Source of the DNA: Patescibacteria group bacterium UBA6164
GTDB taxonomy: Bacteria > Patescibacteriota > Gracilibacteria > BD1-5 > UBA6164
Assembly (NCBI GenBank): GCA_002422305.1
Contig: DIUG01000019.1
Span: 1 to 26,736 of the forward strand
Length of the DNA stretch: 26,736 nt
Direction of reading: 5' to 3'
Every line of letters begins with the position of its first letter. Position 1 is the stretch's first letter. This document shows positions 17,113 through 26,736 of this stretch, piece by piece. The position numbers were made by a program, and so were the translations under genes. Under the pieces are notes generated by a model. It made no database searches and was not told the origin of the DNA. It worked only from the letters and a program-made list of their open reading frames with translations.

Positions 17113-18159
17113 TTAAGATTCAAAAATTATAACAAGTCCACTGTTTCTAAATATTTCAGGTTTTATTTTTTGTAAAAATTCCCTTAATTTATCTCATTTT
17201 ATTATTATTTTATAATAATATTGATTAAATTTTTTTGTTGGATTTGGAACTAGTAAGATATCTATTTTTTCTAAATTAATATTTTGTTTAAAGTTGTTAG
17301 TGGTACATTTTTTTTTTGTATAGAAAATTTCATTTTCTATATCTAATTTATTTTTTAAATTTATCATAAATAATTTTGCTTTTTCCTTGCTTTTATTTCT
17401 AAATTCTAGAGTAAACATTTCATAATATGGTGGATATTTAAAAAGTTTTCTTTCTTCTAAAGTCTTTATAAAAAAGTTTTTATAATTATTACTAGTTATA
17501 TTTTTTATTATTTCATTTTCAGGTATAAAAGTTTGTATAATTATTTTAGAAGTTTCTCATTTTCTAGATCATCTTCATATTAATTGTTTTATATTTGAAT
17601 AAACTTTTTCTTCTGTATTGTATTTTGGAACTAAAAGTTCTTGTTCTAATAAAATTACTCATATAAGTCATATTCATCTAAAATCAAAACCTGTGGTAAT
17701 CATTTTTGTTCATATTATTATATCACTATTTTCTAAATTTTTCAGTGCATTACTTTTTTCTGTTTTATTTTTTACTGTATCAGTATCAAATCTAAAAATA
17801 TTATAATTTGGAAATTCTTTTTTTAGACTATCTTCTATTTGTTGTGTTCATATTCATATTTTTTGTAATTTTTCCTTTCAACATTTTTCACATTTAATAG
17901 GTATGTCTTTATTTTCTCAACATATGTGACATATTAATTTTTGAGGATATTTATGAACTATTATTGAAACATCACAATTATTACATTTATATAAATAATT
18001 GCAATTATTGCATATTAGAGATGAATATTCTCATCTTTTATTTAAGTAGAGTATTATTTTTTTCTTTTCTAATAAACTATTTTTTATTTCTTTAAGTAGA
18101 GTATTTGATAAAAAAGAGTTTATTTTTGATTTATCTTGTGATAAATTTACTATATACAT
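17113..18159 (-). CDS. PriA-like primosomal protein lacking the N-terminal helicase lobe
   Basis: This encodes 348 residues, half of a normal PriA (about 730). It begins with NKRGEYSSLICNNC, the NRRGY...C start of the PriA zinc region; eight cysteines (50, 53, 59, 62, 77, 80, 90, 93) match the two PriA zinc sites. GIGTQQIEDSL, then DSLKKEFP and FRFDTD, lead to the second helicase lobe: IIGTKMITTGFDF and IKQLIGRGSRKG (motifs V and VI), and the C-terminal PPYYEMF region. The Walker A, DEAH and DNA 3'-end-binding parts of PriA are absent, and the upstream DNA (to 18357) does not encode them. PriA normally reloads replication at stalled forks; without its ATP site this protein may act as an adaptor. 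Confidence 0.82.
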
Positions 18160-18196
18160 ATTTTAATATTATTATTGATAGGATTTTATTTCTTAA

Positions 18197-18223
18197 ATTA
18201 TAATAAATGAATAAATATGTCAA
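18197..18223 (-). promoter_or_regulatory. Promoter of the PriA-like gene
   Basis: On the minus strand TTGACA (18218-18223) and TATAAT (18197-18202) are 15 bases apart, about 35 bases before the ATG. This supports 18159 as the genuine start, not an internal fragment of a longer PriA gene. Confidence 0.6.
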
Positions 18224-18357
18224 ACATTAAATTATTAATTAATTAAAATCTTTTTGTCAAATTTTATTTTTCATTATTATATTTGAAAATAAAATAATTT
18301 TTAAATAAATTTATTTTATTAAATTAAAATTCTTTAGAATTATAATAAATAAATATT

Positions 18358-19131
18358 ATGCAAGAATTATATAATAAATTGAAAAAATATTCTATATATG
18401 ATGTTATAAAAATAGAAGAAACAGATAGGCAATATATAGCTTTAAAAAAATTATGGAACAATTTAAATAGATTATCTTATGATTGTAATATGTGTAAAGG
18501 TGATATTTATTTATCACTTATTTTAGCAAATTCTATTATTTGTTATCAATTATCATGAAAATGAGAGGATTATTGGGAAGAGTTTAGTAATTATTTTGTA
18601 GATTTTTTTAATTTATCAAAAATAAATAATTTAAATTCAGATAGTATAACTTTATTTTTATCAAATTTTATTAAACAATCAAAAAATAATAGGAGATTTA
18701 TAAATATAAAAATAAATAGATTAAAAAAAATGAAACCATTTTTAGAAAATTTTTTATGAAATACTGAATATTATTATGATAATATGGAGACATTAAGAGA
18801 TGAAATAGTAAAAACAATGAATCAAAAAAAAGATGCAAAAACTATAGTTTTTGCTATAAAAATGTTTTCTTATTGATCTAGAAATGTATTTGATAAATTA
18901 AATTATTTTCCAGAAAAAATTTCTATACCTATTGATTCAAGATTGATAAATTTATTTGTAAAATATTGAAATAATAATATGAATTACGAATCTATTGATA
19001 CTTCTTTTAAAAAAAATATATTTACTAAGGATATAAAAAGATTTTATTTTGATTTAGCTAAAAAAATAGGTATACCAGAGCTTCATTTAGATGCTTTAGT
19101 TTGGATTAATTATAATGAATTAATGATTTAA
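18358..19131 (+). CDS. AGOG-type N-glycosylase/DNA lyase
   Basis: This encodes 257 residues like archaeal 8-oxoguanine DNA glycosylase (AGOG, helix-hairpin-helix superfamily), which removes 8-oxoguanine and nicks the abasic site. The key block KTIVFAIKMFSYGSRN (161-176) followed by ISIPIDSRL (188-196) matches the family: K161 would be the Schiff-base lysine and D193 the catalytic aspartate. Their 32-residue spacing equals that I recall for Pyrobaculum AGOG (Lys140/Asp172). GDIYLSLILANSIICYQLSG (48-67) and the end GIPELHLDALVWI fit too. TGA glycines show it is adapted to this genome. TATAAT at 18341-18346 gives a short leader. Family known mainly from archaea, so transfer is likely. Confidence 0.8.
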
Positions 19132-19254
19132 ATTAAATTTTATAACAAATCAAAATCTTATATAAGTAGGTAAGAGGAAAAATACTAAAGATTTTTAAAA
19201 AGTGATTATTAAATATATAAAAAAAATAAAAAACTTTTTTATTTTTTTAGTAAC

Positions 19255-19281
19255 TTGACTTTTATTTTATTATTATATAAT
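19255..19281 (+). promoter_or_regulatory. Promoter of the small membrane protein gene
   Basis: TTGACT (19255-19260) and TATAAT (19276-19281) are 15 bases apart. An open frame could be extended to a TTG here, but that TTG is the -35 box itself. The A/T-rich inverted repeat just before (about 19220-19249) may terminate the upstream gene. Confidence 0.6.
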
Positions 19282-19323
19282 TTGTTTTTACAAAACAAAA
19301 ACAAAAACAAAGGAGAATTAAAA

Positions 19324-19809
19324 ATGGCAACAGTTCTTATCTTAAAAAGAACATATTTAGTGAAAAATTGTTCAAAATATTTTGTTATTTTTGGATTGAG
19401 TTTTGCTCAAATATCAAATATATTTTATTGGGGGATTATTCCTTTACCTGAATTATTTGATATTTTTCTTTTATTTTCACTTTTTTTAGTGATATTAGAG
19501 GAAAATGAAGTAATTAAACCTACAAAATGGTTAAATTATTTATTGTTTTTGGGGAGTTTTAATAATTTTTTGGTAACTTATTTTTTCTTTTTATGGAGTT
19601 TCTTACAGCCAGAAAAAGATTTGAATTTCATTCATTTATTTGGATTTCCTGAATTTGTTCAAATTTATTTTGATTCTATATCTTTGTTTGCACTTTTATA
19701 TGTTTGTAAAAAATACAAAGATTTTATAGAATTAAGTAGAAAAAACGATTTTAATAAAAAAGTATTATTGATGGAATTATTATTAATAATATCTATTTTT
19801 ATTTTATAA
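19324..19809 (+). CDS. Small polytopic membrane protein with no TGA codons
   Basis: This encodes 161 residues. I choose ATG 19324 because AGGAG at 19311-19315, eight bases upstream, is a textbook ribosome-binding site, the only clear one in the window. Four or five hydrophobic segments (about residues 18-40, 44-60, 69-96, 112-130, 147-161) predict an integral membrane protein. It has four glycines (GGA, GGG), none TGA; it reads identically under the standard code. Two terminator-like hairpins follow, and its own promoter precedes it. The AGGAG and TGA avoidance suggest recent acquisition from a standard-code bacterium, though the low Gly count allows chance. I do not recognise a family. No neighbour suggests a role. 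Confidence 0.75.
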   Translation: MATVLILKRTYLVKNCSKYFVIFGLSFAQISNIFYWGIIPLPELFDIFLLFSLFLVILEENEVIKPTKWLNYLLFLGSFNNFLVTYFFFLWSFLQPEKDLNFIHLFGFPEFVQIYFDSISLFALLYVCKKYKDFIELSRKNDFNKKVLLMELLLIISIFIL

Positions 19810-19814
19810 ATTTA

Positions 19815-19848
19815 TTTAAAAATATTTTATTTAATAAATATTTTTAAA
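19815..19848 (+). terminator. AT-only hairpin after the small membrane protein gene
   Basis: TTTAAAAATATTT (19815-19827) pairs perfectly with AAATATTTTTAAA (19836-19848) around an 8-base loop, starting 6 bases after the stop. The stem is entirely A/T, so its strength is doubtful. Confidence 0.45.
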
Positions 19849-19919
19849 AATAAAAAAAACACTATTTTAATCTGCTACCAAAAAATAGGAATAGATAAAA
19901 TTAGGTGTAATTATTTAAT

Positions 19920-19956
19920 AGATGATTTCTGTATTATACAGGATTCATCTTTTTTA
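19920..19956 (+). terminator. Rho-independent terminator
   Basis: AGATGA...CTGTA (19920-19933) pairs with TACAG...TCATCT (19937-19950), with one mismatch and a 3-base loop, followed directly by six T. A stronger hairpin than at 19815. It lies about 110 bases after the preceding stop; the bases between (ATCTGCTACC...TTAGGTGTAATT) hold no ORF and might be a small RNA or a long 3' end. Confidence 0.65.
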
Positions 19957-19982
19957 TATTCGAAAAAATATCCAAAAGAGTC

Positions 19983-20009
19983 TTGTATATTTTTAAAAAG
20001 GTATATAAT
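19983..20009 (+). promoter_or_regulatory. Promoter of the DUF4153 gene
   Basis: TTGTAT (19983-19988) and TATAAT (20004-20009) are 15 bases apart, just after the terminator and about 50 bases before ATG 20058. The TTG here is open in frame with the gene but is part of the promoter. Confidence 0.5.
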
Positions 20010-20057
20010 TTAATAGTTTTGATATGTTATAAAATTTATTTTTTAATTATTAAGATT

Positions 20058-22109
20058 ATGAAAAATATTTTTTCTAAATTTTCTGTAGAAAATTTTATAA
20101 TAAATCTTAAAAAAACTTTTTTAAGATTTCCGTTATCTTTTGTTTCAAGTATTATAATATTTTTAATATTTGAATACATAATTTATAATTGAAATATAAT
20201 TAGTAATTATACTGAAAATATATTATATAAATCCATTTTATCTATTACAACTATATATTTTCTTTCCATATGAATTTATTTATTATCTGAAAAATTTAAT
20301 TTTTCTAAATTAAAGACTCTTTTATTTCAATTTGGAAGTATTCTTTTTTGAGTATTATTTTATTTTAGTTTTGAACAAAATTTATTTAATAATTTTTATT
20401 CAGAACAATTTGTATATATAATTATTACCTATATAGGAGTTATATGTTTTGTTTTTATATCACCTTTTATTAAAAAATTATTAAATAACAATATAGATAA
20501 TGACAAATATTATACATATTTCAATTCACTTTTTTCTAAAATATTAATGTCTATAATAGTTTGATGATTTTTAACTTTACTTTGATTTATAGCCTTAAAT
20601 ACAGTTTTTTCTTTATTTGAATTAAAAACATATTTAGATGAAAATAAATTTTATTGATATTGGTCTGCTTTCTCTTTCTCTTTATTTACACCAATTTATT
20701 TTTTATTTATTTTTCCAGAAAAAAATATTAATATATTATTATTAGATAAAATAAAAGAAAATAAATTTTATAATTTCTTGAGTAATTATATAGCACTTCC
20801 TTTTATAATAATTTATTTTTTTATATTATATTCTTATTCCTTAAAAGTATTATTAAATTTTTCGGATTGGCCAAAATGAATTATTTCATGGATGGTTATA
20901 TTATTTTCTTTATTTTGATATTTAATTTATATATTTTCTTATGCATTTGAAAATAAATCTATATTGGTAAAAATTTTTAGAAAAATTTTTCCATTTGCAG
21001 TATTATTTCAAACACCTATGCTTTTTTATACAATTTATTTGAGAATAAATCAATATGATTTTACTATAAATAGATATCTTATCGTAGTTTTTTGAATATT
21101 TTTAATATTAATATCTATTTACTTTATTTTTTCAAAGAAAAAATATTTATTATTAATTTCTTTTTTATTAACTACATTTATAATAATTATTTCAATTTCT
21201 CCTTGGTGAGTTTATAGTTTTCCAGAATTAAGACAATTAGAATTATTAAAAAATGATTTAATAGAAGCAAAAATATTTCAATCAGGCGAAATAATTTTAC
21301 CCCAAAATAAAAAAGATATTGAAGCTAAACTTTCATGAAAAATATATGAAAAAATAAGTTATTTATGTAGTTATCATGGTTGTGATAGTATGTTTAATAT
21401 ATTTTGAAATGTACTTGATGATATAAAAAATCAGGATAAAATAGAGTGGGAAAAAAATCATAATGAACGAATAAAAAAAATAGAAGAAGAAATTGTTAAT
21501 TATAAATGAGAAGATATGGATATTCTTAATTCAAATAAAAAACTTTTATCTAATTTAGAAAAAGAAACTTATAAATGAATTGATATATGGAGATATTCAA
21601 ATAAATTAGTTGAAATATTGAAAGTAGAACCGTATTATCTATGAAATTTATTAAATCAAAAATATATTTCTTTTTTTCTAAATTATTCTAAAAGAAATAA
21701 TTTTCTTGAAGTATCAAATTACGATTATTTACTTCCTATTTTAGATATAAATCAAAATAATATATTATTAAATAAATGATTAAATTGAACTATAGTAGAT
21801 GAAAATATTTTATTTTATACAAAATATGATTTAGATAATGAAATAATATTTATATATAAAAATAAAATATTATTAGAGGAATTTAGTCTTAAGGATGATT
21901 TATCTAAAATATATGAGCAAAATATTAATAATATAAATACTAATTGATTTATTGAATTAGATAATATAGTTATAATAGAAAAAAAATGACAAAAAGTGGA
22001 AATTAAAATTTTACTAGAAGATTTTGTAATAAAAAATCCTGATTATGATTGAATAGATAGTTCTTTTTATAATATTAATTGAAAAGTTTTATTGAGAGAG
22101 ATTAAATAA
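20058..22109 (+). CDS. DUF4153-type membrane protein
   Basis: This encodes 683 residues. The first ~385 contain about eleven to twelve membrane segments; the last ~300 form a soluble, probably extracellular part. Recognisable DUF4153 patterns are the N-terminal FLRFPLSFVSSIIIFLIFEY, then VGGFLTLLGFIALNTVF, the block YIALPFIIIYFFILYSYSLKVL followed by WPKGIISWMVILFSLFGYLIYIFSYAF, and YTIYLRINQYDFTINRYLIVV. The family has no assigned function. The C-terminus contains a coiled, charged region (about 455-510) and a beta-rich end (to 683). Several glycines are TGA. The family call rests on my memory of the pattern. Confidence 0.75.
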
Positions 22110-22229
22110 AAACTAATATAATTTATTTATAACTTTTTAAATATTATCAAGAAAATAGCCAAAAAAGTTTGTATTTTTTATAATTATATGTTATTATATA
22201 AACATATTTAGTAATTAATTTTTAAAATT

Positions 22230-23000
22230 GTGATTTTACTTTCTACATCATCTTTGAATTGATACTGATTGCATAGAATTTTCAAATTTGCACATAAAGC
22301 TTGATTTGATTGATTAGATATATCTTTATCTAAATTACATTTTGACTACTGGGATGAAGATTATATTAAAGAATTAAGTGATAGTTTTAATATGCCTGTA
22401 TTATCTATAACTGCTCCACCTATTTGAATGAATCAAAAAAAAGCAGAAAGTATAATAAAAATTGCTCTTAAATTATGAACTCAAATAGTTACTTTTTCTC
22501 CACCTCATTTTAGAGATAAAGAAACTAGTTGGTTTAATAAATATTTATTAAAAGCAAAAAGAGATACACATATAACAATAGCAATACAAAATGTTGAACC
22601 TAAGTTTTTATTTTTCATTATACCAGAATATAAAAATTCTACATTATCAGAAATAAAAGAGATTACATGAAGTTCATCATTAGATTTATCTAATATAGAA
22701 CCTTCTTCAGGTATGGATATATTAAAGGCACAAAAGATTTTATGAGGTAGTTTAAAAAATATTTTTTTAAGTGATAGGCAAGGTGTGAGAGTGTGATTAT
22801 TACCTTGATGAGCAGGTTGAGGAATTTCATATTTACCTTTAGAAAGTTTTTTTATGAAATTAAAGACAACTTGATATAATTGATTTATTACATTAAAAGT
22901 AAAACCAAGTGAATTATGAGTTTGAACTGAAGAAAAGATATTACAAAATCTAGAATATACTTTAAGTTATTATAAAAAACATTTTTTAAATTATAAGTAA
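22230..23000 (+). CDS. TIM-barrel sugar phosphate isomerase/epimerase-like protein
   Basis: This encodes 256 residues from a GTG start. The fold is that of the xylose isomerase-like/AP endonuclease 2 family: STSSLNGYGLHRIFKFAHKAGFDGLDI (first strand and helix), MPVLSITAPPIGMN, TQIVTFSPPHFRD, ITIAIQNVEP, SSLDLSN and ITLKVKPSE spell successive beta strands with polar residues at their ends. The usual metal-binding set (E..D..H..E) is only partly visible: E of QNVEP, and D of LDLSN, but the second His and last Glu are replaced or shifted, so activity is doubtful. It is the last + strand gene before a strong terminator. Start choice GTG is open; no ATG lies near. Confidence 0.75.
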
Positions 23001-23003
23001 AAT

Positions 23004-23037
23004 AAAAATAGGAACAACTTTAGTTGTTCCTATTTTT
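23004..23037 (+). terminator. Strong Rho-independent terminator
   Basis: AAAAATAGGAACAACT (23004-23019) pairs perfectly over 16 bases with AGTTGTTCCTATTTTT (23022-23037), ending in a T-run. It starts 3 bases after the TAA. It could also serve the convergent minus-strand gene, whose stop is at 23108. Confidence 0.9.
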
Positions 23038-23107
23038 TATATTTTTTTCAATTATTATTTACTCACCTTCTAAAAACTTTAATTAAAATCACCTAATTTA
23101 ATCTTAT

Positions 23108-24859
23108 TTATTTTTCCCATATTTTATTTATTTTATCTAAAATATTTTTTTCTTTTAAAATGATATTTTCTAAATCAGGCTTATATGAATGATTACTTAT
23201 ACAATTAATTACTAATAAAATATTAGAAACTGTATTTTTCCTAAAAAATAATTTAGGTATTCAATCTCATCTAAGTTTATCTATATTTTTTTTACTACAG
23301 ATATAATCATCAGATGAATCAAATGAATCAGTATTTAATTTTTCAGTATTATAATATCAATCTAAATCTAACTCCATGTCATTATACATTTGAGAAATTC
23401 AATAATAAACATTTTTTAATCATTCTTTAAGATAACTTTCTGAAAAGAATATTAAAGTTCAATTTATATTTACTGTTTCAGGAGTTTTTATTAGTAACTC
23501 TGATAATATATAATTATATTCATAATTCATAGATATTTCAAAAGATGAATTAATATCAATACTACTTTCAAAATTATTTTTTATGTAATTCAATGTTGAA
23601 TCTTTCAGTTCATAATTATTCATTATAAATTCTAAATCACTTAATGTTATAGTATTTATAGTAATTCAAACTATAAAATTAACTAAAGTTCAATAAGAGG
23701 ATATTAATAATTTTGATAATTTATAATTTTCTATTAAATAACTTATTGCTTTTTCTTCTTCTCACTTTTCTAAATAATATAATGCATTATATAAACTTTC
23801 TCTAGTCATCATTGATAGTCAGTCTAAAGAAGGATAATTTTCATCAAAATTGTAAACTATAGCTTCTTTATTAATAATTTCATCAATTCATAATCTTAAT
23901 TTATCAATTTCTTTTACTCTATCTATATCAAATTTAAAACTTATTCAAGTGTCGGAAATAACTTTACTCATATATTCTTCATTTCTAAAATTTTTATCTT
24001 CAATAAAATCTAAGCTATTTATATGTTCTCAATATCTTTTTAAATCTCCAAATCAGTTTTCTTTATCAGAAATGTTTTTATATTGCTCAGGAATATTAAA
24101 ATAATTATCATCAATATACTTAAAATCAATTACTTTACTATATTGTACAAAGTAAAATATAGTAAAAGATATAATAATTATTAAATATAGTATAAGTACA
24201 TTTTTATATTGATTTTCATTTGTATATTCTATTTTAGTAATTTTATAATTATTTTTTCTTTTTATACTTTTAAATATATATATAAATTGTGCAATAAAAA
24301 TTATTATTAATATAATTGCCTTAATAAAAGCAATATAATAATTAGTGGCTTCAGAAAATAAGGAAATTATTATAATGAATACAAAAAAGAAAACGATTAA
24401 TTGGTAAATAGTAAAAAATATATATTTTATGTAAGTAAATATTTTACTATCTTTTATATTTGGAATTTCTTTTTTAGTTTCATTTTCTATTTCTTCATTA
24501 TTTTGATCCAAATTTAATATTTTTTTAAATTTGATAAATTTATATAAAAATATTAAATGATATAATATAATTATAATAAGAAAAAATGATTTATAAATAG
24601 TTAATCATATGTATAATAATAATATAAATATAATAAAGTATATATTTATATTAGAATACTTTTTAGGATTATTAAAATATTTAAATATTAAAACTACTTG
24701 AATAATAGATAATAATAAGCTAATAATTCCTCCTTTTAATAAATAATTTAATCAATAATATCAATATCAGTAATCAATTCCTAATAAACTTAAAAATATA
24801 CCCATTAGAACAAAAAAGAAATAAAATTTAATTGAAAATGGTATTTTTATTGTTTGCAT
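23108..24859 (-). CDS. Polytopic membrane protein with large soluble C-terminus, unknown
   Basis: This encodes 583 residues. About seven hydrophobic segments lie in the first ~255 residues (around 12-30, 38-56, 67-85, 88-106, 145-165, 172-192, 232-252), with a charged loop (DQNNEEIENETKKE) between the fourth and fifth. Residues ~260-583 are soluble, acidic and helical (RYGEHINSLDFIEDKNF, MTRESLYNALYYLEKGEEEKAISYLIENYKLS; TPR-like in places). TGA glycines occur throughout, so it would be broken under the standard code. The architecture resembles the neighbouring DUF4153-type protein (membrane N-half, soluble C-half), but sequences differ. No family recognised. Confidence 0.75.
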
Positions 24860-24965
24860 AAGTTATTATTAATAAATATTATTATAATTTTACTATATTT
24901 AATTATAAAAAGCTATTATTATAATGCTATATTTTAATTTCCACCTTTTCTTATTATAATCAAAC

Positions 24966-24987
24966 AAATATTAATTAATTAATATTT
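24966..24987. repeat. Perfect 22-bp AT palindrome
   Basis: AAATATTAATTAATTAATATTT has perfect dyad symmetry, 9 bases after which the multicopper oxidase stop occurs. It may be a weak terminator of that minus-strand gene or simply low-complexity sequence; the stretch 24860-24995 between the two genes is otherwise AT-rich spacer with no ORF. Confidence 0.45.
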
Positions 24988-24995
24988 AAAATAAA

Positions 24996-26642
24996 TTATT
25001 CTTTTACACTAAAGTGCATCATCATACCAGAAAACAAATGTTCTGAAATATGACAATGAGACATCCATTCTCAAGTATTACTCATATCAACCAATATATC
25101 AATATTTTCTCATGTTTTTAATAAAACTGTATCTTTCCATACTAAATTTTCTTGTCTTTCTCAATCTCTATTTATAACTAAAAATCTTTGTCCATGTATA
25201 TGAAATGGATGTTGCATAGGATGAGCTCAATCTTTTTTATTTTCAATATGGATTTTTACTATATCTCATTTTTTGAATTGCCAATTTATATCCATATTTT
25301 CTTTTTTTGTATCTTTATCAATAATTTTCCATTCATAATTTAACGAAGTTGATAATTGATTCATCATTGGCATATTGTCATCCCACTCAATATCTTGATT
25401 TGAATTATCTCACATCATACCATGTCACATATTCATATTTCACATTTGTTCATCAGTAATTCATCATTTTTTTCATAAGTTTCATAATTCTAGACTTAGA
25501 TTTTTATCTACTTTTTTATCAAAATATTCTCTATAATTATCTATATCTTTAATTACATCATAATTAACATTTAAATACTCAAAATCACTTTTATAAGAAA
25601 TATCTATTTCTTCATTTGAAACTAAAATTTTTCACAAAACATAGTTGTTATCAGGTGTAGAATTTTGTATTTCAAAAGTTCCAGAATCTGGAGCATATAA
25701 ATCTACAATATATCTTTCTCATGGTGAAATAACTATACTATCTATAAATGTCTCTTTCTCATATTTTCAAATATCTGATCATATAAGTTTCATTTTAACT
25801 CATGGAATTTTGAAATTAAATATTCTTGTATTTGCTACATCAGTCAAATATACTCTTACTACTTCTCATTTTTTCATATTAAAAACATAATCAGTATTTC
25901 CATTTATAAACATAGTACTTCCAAATCTTCACATCAAAACATAATTTGTAAATTCTTTATAAAAAGGTTTTAATTTATTTCAATTCAGAGATATATCATC
26001 TAAAATTATAGATTCTTCACGATTTACTTTTGAATAATAATTATCATCAGTTGGTTCCACTATATAATTACCATACAATCATAATTCTTGTTGTATATCT
26101 TCTCTCAAATGTGGATGATACCAAAATGCTCACACATCAGGGAAACTAAGCTCATAAGTAAAGCTGTCACCTTCTAATATAGGTTCTTGTTTTCACATCA
26201 TATCTTTTACAACTCAATCAAACATGTCACTAAGTCTTAATCAATGAGAATGCAAAGTAGTTTCTAAATCTGCTACTTTATTTACTATTGTTAGATTTAC
26301 TTTTGCACCTTCCTTTACTTTAATTAATGGTCATGGAATACTTCAATTATAAGCAAGCATTTCAACTTGTTTTCATCATATATTTTTTTTAATTTTTACT
26401 ATTTCAATAGTATAATTATCACCATCTTTCAAATTTACAATTTCTTGTTTTTTCTCTTCTACTGCTTCTTGTCATTTTCAATATATTAATTCACTTTTTA
26501 TAATTTTATTATTTGTACTATTATTCATATTTCAATGCATATTTCACATATTCATATAATTTATACTATATAAATAAATAATATATCATAAAAATAAAGT
26601 TAATAATACCACTAAAATTATTATTATATTATTTTTTTTCAT
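24996..26642 (-). CDS. Multicopper oxidase (CueO/laccase-like)
   Basis: This encodes 548 residues with an N-terminal membrane anchor (about 5-24). All four copper-binding motifs are present: LHSHGLRL (HxHG), FWYHPHLRED (HPH), HPMQHPFHIHGQRF (HPxHxHG), and MSHCHISEHLFSGMM (HCHxxxH...M, with Cys as type 1 ligand and Met as axial ligand). A methionine- and histidine-rich loop (MGNMNMGHGMMGD, MPMMNQ) and the N-terminal Met-rich NYMNMGNMHGNMN suggest Cu(I) binding, as in CueO. Such enzymes oxidise Cu(I) or other substrates with oxygen at the cell surface. TGA glycines are frequent. It starts just after the dispersed repeat. Confidence 0.95.
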
Positions 26643-26664
26643 ATTTTAATTTTTATTATTAAAG

Positions 26665-26736
26665 TTGTAGGGAAATAACCCACTCTTGTTCACAGGATGA
26701 CCTAAAGGCCTAATTCTCTCCCTTATTTTAAGGGAG
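26665..26736. repeat. Second copy of the dispersed repeat (cut by the window end)
   Basis: Matches 9216-9287 at 70 of 72 positions, starting TTGTAGGGAAATAAC and running into the CTCTCCCTTATTTTAAGGGAG hairpin, where the window stops. It lies 22 bases before the multicopper oxidase ATG, so it may also supply or interrupt the promoter. Confidence 0.85.

Noticed and set aside
12104..18159. One single long operon from the PriA-like gene to glmS
   Set aside because: Good promoters are visible before the PriA-like gene, dnaN and glmS, so there are at least three units.
19255..19809. TTG start for the small membrane protein
   Set aside because: The TTG belongs to the -35 box TTGACT; ATG 19324 has a Shine-Dalgarno sequence at ideal spacing.
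24053..24511. Separate 152-residue membrane protein
   Set aside because: It is a piece of the 583-residue protein at 23108-24859, framed by TGA glycines.

Overview
ORGANISM. The window is very AT-rich and reads correctly only if TGA is sense, as glycine (translation table 25). TGA falls on invariant glycines in NusG, GreA, FolD, GlmS, DnaN, a YuiD-type phosphatase relative and an AbiEii toxin. Tryptophan is still TGG, and every gene I could close ends in TAA or TAG. This code is known from the Candidate Phyla Radiation lineages Gracilibacteria (BD1-5/GN02) and Absconditabacteria (SR1), so the window is chromosomal DNA from one of these small, probably host-dependent bacteria. Almost no start codon has a Shine-Dalgarno sequence. 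Promoters are clear: TTGAnn-like -35 boxes 15-16 bases from TATAAT.

LAYOUT. 1-1450: a RelBE/ParE-type toxin-antitoxin locus with an overlapping third ORF, an array of TCCGGA palindromes, and a second, degraded copy of the promoter and antitoxin. 1481-4892: a six-gene + strand run (secE, nusG, an anchored unknown protein, greA, a YuiD/DUF212 protein, an MscS-type channel) ending in a hairpin shared with a convergent DEAD-box helicase (to 6209). 6402-7670: an AbiE-type (type IV) toxin-antitoxin pair whose toxin gene has a one-base frameshift. 7915-9145: folD, then tRNA-Gly(UCC), tRNA-Ile(GAU) and tRNA-Pro(UGG). 9148-10774: an island with a dispersed repeat and a DUF4143 ATPase gene, bounded by two near-identical copies of a 56-bp terminator. 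10791-12054: a rubredoxin/superoxide reductase fusion diverging from a nucleotidyltransferase. 12104-18159 (- strand): glmS, ftsA, a TPR gene, dnaN and a PriA-like gene lacking the helicase N-terminus. 18358-23000 (+): an archaeal-type AGOG DNA glycosylase, a TGA-free small membrane protein with a strong Shine-Dalgarno, a DUF4153 membrane protein and a TIM-barrel sugar-phosphate isomerase-like protein. 23108-26642 (-): an unknown membrane protein and a multicopper oxidase. The window ends inside a second copy of the dispersed repeat.

HOW IT FITS. Most genes are housekeeping: transcription elongation (nusG, greA), replication (dnaN, priA-like), division (ftsA), one-carbon metabolism (folD) and amino-sugar synthesis (glmS). 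The superoxide reductase, multicopper oxidase and 8-oxoguanine glycosylase together suggest a cell coping with oxygen or copper stress. The accessory parts are two toxin-antitoxin loci, a DUF4143 ATPase, repeats and possibly one recently acquired small gene. I found no CRISPR array, integrase, transposase or rRNA. The best candidates for something undescribed are the three-ORF overlapping toxin-antitoxin cassette with its palindrome array, and the TGA-free gene.
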